This document shows, in pieces, positions 61,866-64,000 of a stretch of DNA of 64,000 nt. The notes under the pieces are model-generated. The model saw nothing but the letters and a program-made list of their open reading frames with translations. It searched no databases and had not been told where the DNA came from. The first letter of the stretch is position 1. Each line of letters opens with the position of its first letter. A program made the translations under genes and the position numbers. Origin of the DNA: Poecilobothrus nobilitatus (lineage: Eukaryota; Arthropoda; Insecta; Diptera; Dolichopodidae); the NCBI GenBank assembly GCA_947095535.1, contig OX352774.1, positions 265,519,843 through 265,583,842 on the forward strand, given 5' to 3'.

Positions 61866-63299
61866 TATATTCAGACTTAGATGCATTAATGTTTAATTTG
61901 TTTAATATAAATTAGAAAACTCTTTTTTTTTGAGGTTTTGTTTTTAATTTGGTAGTTTTTCAGTAAAAGATACAAAAAATTTTATATGTACGTTTATGTA
62001 TTTTTTCTAACAATATAGAGTTAAAATAAACTTAGAACCACAGGACACAAAAGAAGCTTTTGTTTAAAATAATTTACATTTAATTTCAAAAAGTAGCAAA
62101 ATAGTTGATTTCAATATGACAATAGAATTTTTATTTAAAAAAAGTTTAAAAAAAATGGAGAACTAAGAATAAAGAAAGAATGAGAGAAACGAAATAATTC
62201 AGGTCGTTGAAACATTTGTTTTTCTTTTTGATTTTCATTTTTATTTGTATGTCAGAGTTTTATTCCAAAATTTTTAGTCCTTTAATAATGCACTACTTAT
62301 TTTTAAAAGAGAACAATTTCGTTTTCAAGTAATGGTGATTGTTGTTACCCTTGCTGTTTATAATTCCTGTTGTTTATGTTGTAAATGATGTTGTAATAGT
62401 GATGATGACAATAATAATGTTGTCTTGAATAAATATACTATATAGCTATGCTTCTCTGGCAAAAGAACTATAGTTACAAAACAAAAAATATTAATTTAAA
62501 GTATGCACATTTGTATGGTTGTATGTTGTTTATTTAACAATTTCTTTAATTGACCCCATTTGACATTAATTTAACAAAATAAGTGTTATTTTTTTATTTA
62601 TTAAAAAGAGCATTATATACCCTTCAATAAATATTCAAAATTTTTAAAATAATAATATTGTAGACCTTGCTATATACATATCTGGTTTTCTTTATAATTC
62701 TTTAATCAGTCGAAAAAACATTTCCATCAAAACAATTCATCCTACTTTAACGGTTAATTTTTCTTTATTAGAACAGGACGTTTTCGCTTTATAACATGTT
62801 TGGTAAAATACCAACACTAAAACTTGGTTTCGACAAAACTATAACGTATTTTTACTTTGCCTATTGTGTTGAAGTTTATGAGGCGTATTATGAGGCGTTT
62901 ATAGGCGTCGCAATTTTTCTTTTATCAAACTTAAAATATTGGTGACGACTTTTTATGATTTTATACTTAAAATCAATTATTATTTAATGTCATATTTTCA
63001 AAGTTTGGACAGCATCTATCAAATTGGTTTAAAAAAAATCAAGCAAAATAGATTCAACAAAATATCTATTACATATCTATATAATTAATCGGCTTATTTT
63101 CCTCCATACAAAACTTTCGGTACCGATTTGCAAAAAACTATTTAATCAATTTTAGTCAAATGACAGCCAAAAGAAAGTTTTTCTTATTCTTCACCTGACC
63201 ATGGTTTTTATATTCTCACGATATTTCAGGTGAAAAACAGGTATATATTTTCGGTTTCGGCTCAATTTTCAGAAACGTATATAAATGCAATTTATTTGC
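61866..63299. other. AT-rich stretch with a small GAGGCGT repeat
   Basis: TTATGAGGCGTATTATGAGG and GCGTTTATAGGCGT near 62876-62909 form three short imperfect units. No gene seen. Confidence 0.5.
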
Positions 63300-64000
63300 G
63301 GTGGTGGCTTTACATAACGGTATATTAAAATACCGCATAGCAATTTTTTTTTTATTATTTCGAAAATTTCAAAACCAAGTAAGGAAAAAAATGAAAGGTT
63401 CTCAAAGAGCACATTTCAAAAATTAAAAATAGTCCATAATAAATCTATAGTAAAGAGTAGATAATATTAAACAATAAATTTATAATAATATAAATTACGT
63501 ATTTTATTAATACAAAATATGAATAATAATGAAAACAATAAGAAAAAGTTGAGAAAAATCAAATCACACTTTCATCAATTATGGGGTAACTCTATTTTAT
63601 TAAGAAAAATTATTAACACAAACAAAAATATAATGTTGGAGCATTAATCTTTGTATATTACTTCAAAAAAATGTAAACAGGTGCCCAAGTTACATGTGTT
63701 TAAAAATAAAGTATTTTCAGTTTTTGACACCTTAAAGCTCCTAAATGGGGATCTATACAAAAATATTTCCTGAAATGACTCATAGTTATTTTCGAAGATC
63801 TAACTCCTCTCAAAATTTCAAGCTTCTAAGTTAAAGTGTTTGAAAGATAGAAGAAGAGGTCAAAATTTTTGCAAAAATTGAGTTTTACATAACGGTATAT
63901 TAAAATACCGCATGACAAAGCCCCACATTTATTGCATATATATTTATAAAGTTTATAAAACCAACTATCGTTTGTATATATGTATATATTTATAAAGTTT
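63300..64000 (-). mobile_element. TTATACCCG-family relative, fragment F, cut by the window end
   Basis: 63550-63910 aligns with the corresponding part of copy B (AATGTTGGAGC, then AACAGGTGCCCAAGTTAC, then TGAAATGACTCATA, then ACATAACGGTA), same orientation, clearly diverged. An extra short piece with ACATAACGGTATATTAAAAT lies at about 63313-63342, so the conserved stem appears twice. The rest lies beyond 64000. Confidence 0.6.

Noticed and set aside
1..64000. CRISPR arrays, operons, bacterial promoters or rRNA genes
   Set aside because: The tandem repeats have no unique spacers and no bacterial-type gene organisation or rRNA sequence is visible.

Overview
The window is strongly AT-rich eukaryotic DNA, full of poly-A/T runs, TA and ATT microsatellites and decayed transposable elements. 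No complete host gene is visible, and nothing bacterial or viral was recognised. A fly-like insect is the best guess (inference). The support is short (about 60-70 bp) intron-like gaps, motifs of the CATACATACATATGTAT kind, and a TTATACCCG...GTCCGTCCGTC repeat family that resembles widespread dipteran repeats. The transposons are a DD41D-type mariner, a GTF2IRD2-like hAT element and non-LTR retrotransposon remnants.

Layout. 1-15 kb is mostly AT-rich non-coding DNA with one copy of a dispersed repeat (about 0.64-1.02 kb), a 71-bp AT palindrome (3.76 kb), one copy of a small inverted-repeat element (4.60-4.89 kb), a candidate recursive splice site (5.43 kb), a CTCF-like motif (6.02 kb) and a candidate terminal exon (7.23 kb). 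16-18.8 kb holds a tRNA-derived retroposon on the minus strand and copy A of the TTATACCCG family. 20-25 kb has two candidate small exons. 24.97-26.17 kb is a mariner with clear TIRs, TA duplications and a broken transposase. 30.38-32.68 kb is a hAT element with a perfect 8-bp target duplication and a broken transposase. 33.3-35.2 kb is a roughly 843-bp tandem duplication. 37.6-38.5 kb holds a decayed, apparently intron-containing gene of unknown family. 41.4-46.4 kb has more TTATACCCG copies (C, D, and B inverted relative to A), a second recursive splice candidate (43.83 kb) and a hairpin. 48.6-48.96 kb is a second copy of the small inverted-repeat element, carrying an eight-unit 19-bp minisatellite. 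54.5-64 kb holds copies E and F and two LINE remnants on the minus strand.

Interpretation. The pattern fits very long intron or intergenic DNA. Two plus-strand sites join a 3' splice site directly to a 5' splice site, as recursive splice sites in long fly introns do. Several short open segments have plausible splice borders on the plus strand and two on the minus strand. If these are real, one or more large genes cross the window; without transcripts this is a hypothesis. Every recognisable protein gene here belongs to a transposon and is inactive.
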